Below are positions 5,377 to 6,782 of a DNA stretch of 6,782 nt, piece by piece. The notes under the pieces were generated by a model, which was not told the origin of the DNA, made no database searches, and was given only the letters and a program-made list of their open reading frames with translations. Position 1 is the stretch's first letter, and each line of letters begins with the position of its first letter. A program made the translations under genes and the position numbers. The stretch lies in NCBI GenBank assembly GCA_002448495.1, contig DJYL01000134.1:1-6782 (forward strand). Reading direction: 5' to 3'. This stretch comes from Pseudoselenomonas ruminantium (GTDB taxonomy: Bacteria; Bacillota; Negativicutes; Selenomonadales; Selenomonadaceae).

Positions 5377-6782
5377 TTGGTAGAATTATTAGCCCCGGCT
5401 GGCAGCCGTGAGGCATTGATTGCTGCTGTAGAAAGCGGTGCCAACGCTGTCTATATGGCAGGCACGCAGTTTGGCGCCCGGGCCTATGCGAATAATTTTG
5501 ATGAGGATGGCTTGAAAGAAGCCATCCGTTTTGCGCATTTACGCGATGTGCTCATTAACGTTACCGTCAACACCATTGTGGATGATGCGGAAATCCCTGC
5601 GCTCAAAGAGTATCTCTTATTCCTGCGGGAAGCGGGGGCAGATGCGATTTTGGTGCAGGATTTAGGCGTTGCACGCATTGCGCGGGAAATCGTTCCCGAT
5701 ATGCCGCTGCATGCCAGCACCCAGATGACCGTTCACAGCCTTGAAGGGGTACTGGCCTTGCAGGAATTAGGCTTTACCCGCGTGGTCTTATCCCGTGAGC
5801 TGTCCTTAAAGGAAATTGCCCATATCTGCGCTAACTGTGCTGTGGAAATCGAAGTTTTCATGCACGGTGCTCTTTGTGTCTGCTATTCCGGACAATGCCT
5901 GATGAGCAGCATGATTGGCGGGCGCAGCGGCAACCGTGGCCGCTGCGCCCAGCCCTGCCGTCTGCCCTATACACTGGTGGATGAGCAGGGGCAGGATGTG
6001 TTGGGCGATAAGGCAGGCAGCTATCTGCTCTCGCCCCGCGACCTTAATACCATTGATGTGATTCCCGACTTAATCAAGGCGGGTGTGGCCTCCTTAAAAA
6101 TCGAAGGCCGGATGAAGCGGCCCGAATATGTGGCTACGGTAGTCGGTACTTACCGCGCGGCGATTGACCGGTATCTGTCCGGTCAGGATTATACTGTTGA
6201 CCAGTCAGCCCGCGATAATCTGGCACAGATTTTTAACCGCGACTTTACCACGGCGTATTTGCTTAACCGTCCCGGCAAAAATATGATGAGTGACCGGCGC
6301 CCCAATAACCGTGGCCTGCTTATCGGCCGCGTAACGGCCTATGACTGGGACAAACGATTCGTGACGGTAAAACTCTCCGGCAGGCTGGCCTTGGGCGACC
6401 AGGTTGACTTTTGGGTCAAAGTTGGCGGCCGGGTGACGGCTACCATTAGCGAAATGACCGATGGCAAGGGCAGAAGCCTTACGGAAGCTGTTAGTGGCGA
6501 CACCGTGCGTTTTGCTATCCCTGCGGCGGTGCGTGACCATGACCGCGTGTTTAAGGTTTATGATGCCCAACTGATGGAAAGTGCCAAGGAAAAGTACGCC
6601 AACGGTGCGCCCGTGCGGCGCATTCCGATTACCGCCGAAGTCAAAGCCGCCATTGGTAAGCCGTTGACGGTTGTCCTGCGGGATGATGCCGGACATGTTG
6701 GCCGTGGACAAACGGATTTTATCGGTGAAGCCGCTAAAAAACGTCCCCTGTCGGAAGAAGTCATCCGCAAGCAGGTGGACAG
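5377..6782 (+). CDS. U32 family protein, long RlhA-like form with DUF3656 region, partial (3' end outside window)
   Basis: The frame is open for 468 codons to the window edge. The N-terminal motif ELLAPAGSREAL (3-14) and AVYMAG (24-29) are hallmarks of the U32 'peptidase' family. C167, C174, C190 and C194 (spacing X6, X15, X3) within HGALC, SGQC, GRC and QPC are the signature cysteines. KIEGRMK follows at 241-247. Some U32 members (E. coli RlhA and TrhP) hydroxylate rRNA or tRNA, and the cysteines are thought to bind an iron-sulfur cluster; protease activity has been claimed for others. The region after about 410 (GKPLTVVLRD, then EAAKKRPLSEEV) resembles the DUF3656 extension of RlhA-type long forms, which favours an RNA-hydroxylation role, by inference. 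It starts with TTG 51 nt after scpB with no clear terminator or promoter between, so it is probably in the same operon. Confidence 0.85.
   Translation, partial: MVELLAPAGSREALIAAVESGANAVYMAGTQFGARAYANNFDEDGLKEAIRFAHLRDVLINVTVNTIVDDAEIPALKEYLLFLREAGADAILVQDLGVARIAREIVPDMPLHASTQMTVHSLEGVLALQELGFTRVVLSRELSLKEIAHICANCAVEIEVFMHGALCVCYSGQCLMSSMIGGRSGNRGRCAQPCRLPYTLVDEQGQDVLGDKAGSYLLSPRDLNTIDVIPDLIKAGVASLKIEGRMKRPEYVATVVGTYRAAIDRYLSGQDYTVDQSARDNLAQIFNRDFTTAYLLNRPGKNMMSDRRPNNRGLLIGRVTAYDWDKRFVTVKLSGRLALGDQVDFWVKVGGRVTATISEMTDGKGRSLTEAVSGDTVRFAIPAAVRDHDRVFKVYDAQLMESAKEKYANGAPVRRIPITAEVKAAIGKPLTVVLRDDAGHVGRGQTDFIGEAAKKRPLSEEVIRKQVD

Noticed and set aside
6205..6711. Minus-strand open frame of 168 codons
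   Set aside because: It is antisense to the U32 gene, whose own frame is continuous with conserved motifs. The frame is a by-product of GC-biased codon positions.

Overview
The window looks like ordinary chromosomal DNA of a Firmicute (Bacillota). Three things point there: strong AGGAGG-type ribosome sites, sigma-A-type promoters, and the operon order Nudix ADP-ribose hydrolase, M50 membrane protease, scpA, scpB, U32 family protein. The moderate GC content and a stand-alone RsbW-type ATPase would suit the Negativicutes (Selenomonas and relatives). That finer placement is an impression from gene order and protein style, not something proven here.

Layout. (1) 1-1023, minus strand: an acyltransferase-3 membrane protein whose C-terminal end runs off the left edge. 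(2) 1024-1178: a divergent intergenic region with ribosome sites for both flanking genes and only weak promoter candidates. (3) 1179-1604: a small RsbW-like GHKL ATPase with a GTG start, closed by a strong intrinsic terminator. (4) 1676-2155: a small membrane-anchored extracytoplasmic protein of unknown function; its likely promoter overlaps the preceding terminator. (5) 2197-2710: a self-contained tRNA operon with a perfect-consensus promoter, then tRNA-Asp(GTC), Gly(GCC), Cys(GCA), Gly(GCC), Cys(GCA) and a terminator. The Gly-Cys pair is a recent tandem duplication, because both copies of each tRNA are identical. (6) 2714 to the right edge: a tightly packed operon with its own promoter, carrying Nudix hydrolase, M50 protease, scpA, scpB and a long-form U32 protein that is cut by the right edge.

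How the genes work together. ScpA and ScpB are the kleisin and winged-helix subunits that, with Smc (not in the window), form the bacterial condensin for chromosome segregation. The Nudix protein probably removes ADP-ribose, the M50 protein is an intramembrane metalloprotease, and the U32 protein carries the four-cysteine signature of RNA-hydroxylating U32 enzymes. These share an operon but no obvious single pathway. I see no mobile element, CRISPR array, prophage or defence system, and no convincing evidence of an undescribed system. The points most worth a second look are the duplicated tRNA pair, the terminator/promoter overlap, the scpA start without a Shine-Dalgarno sequence, and the unknown anchored protein.
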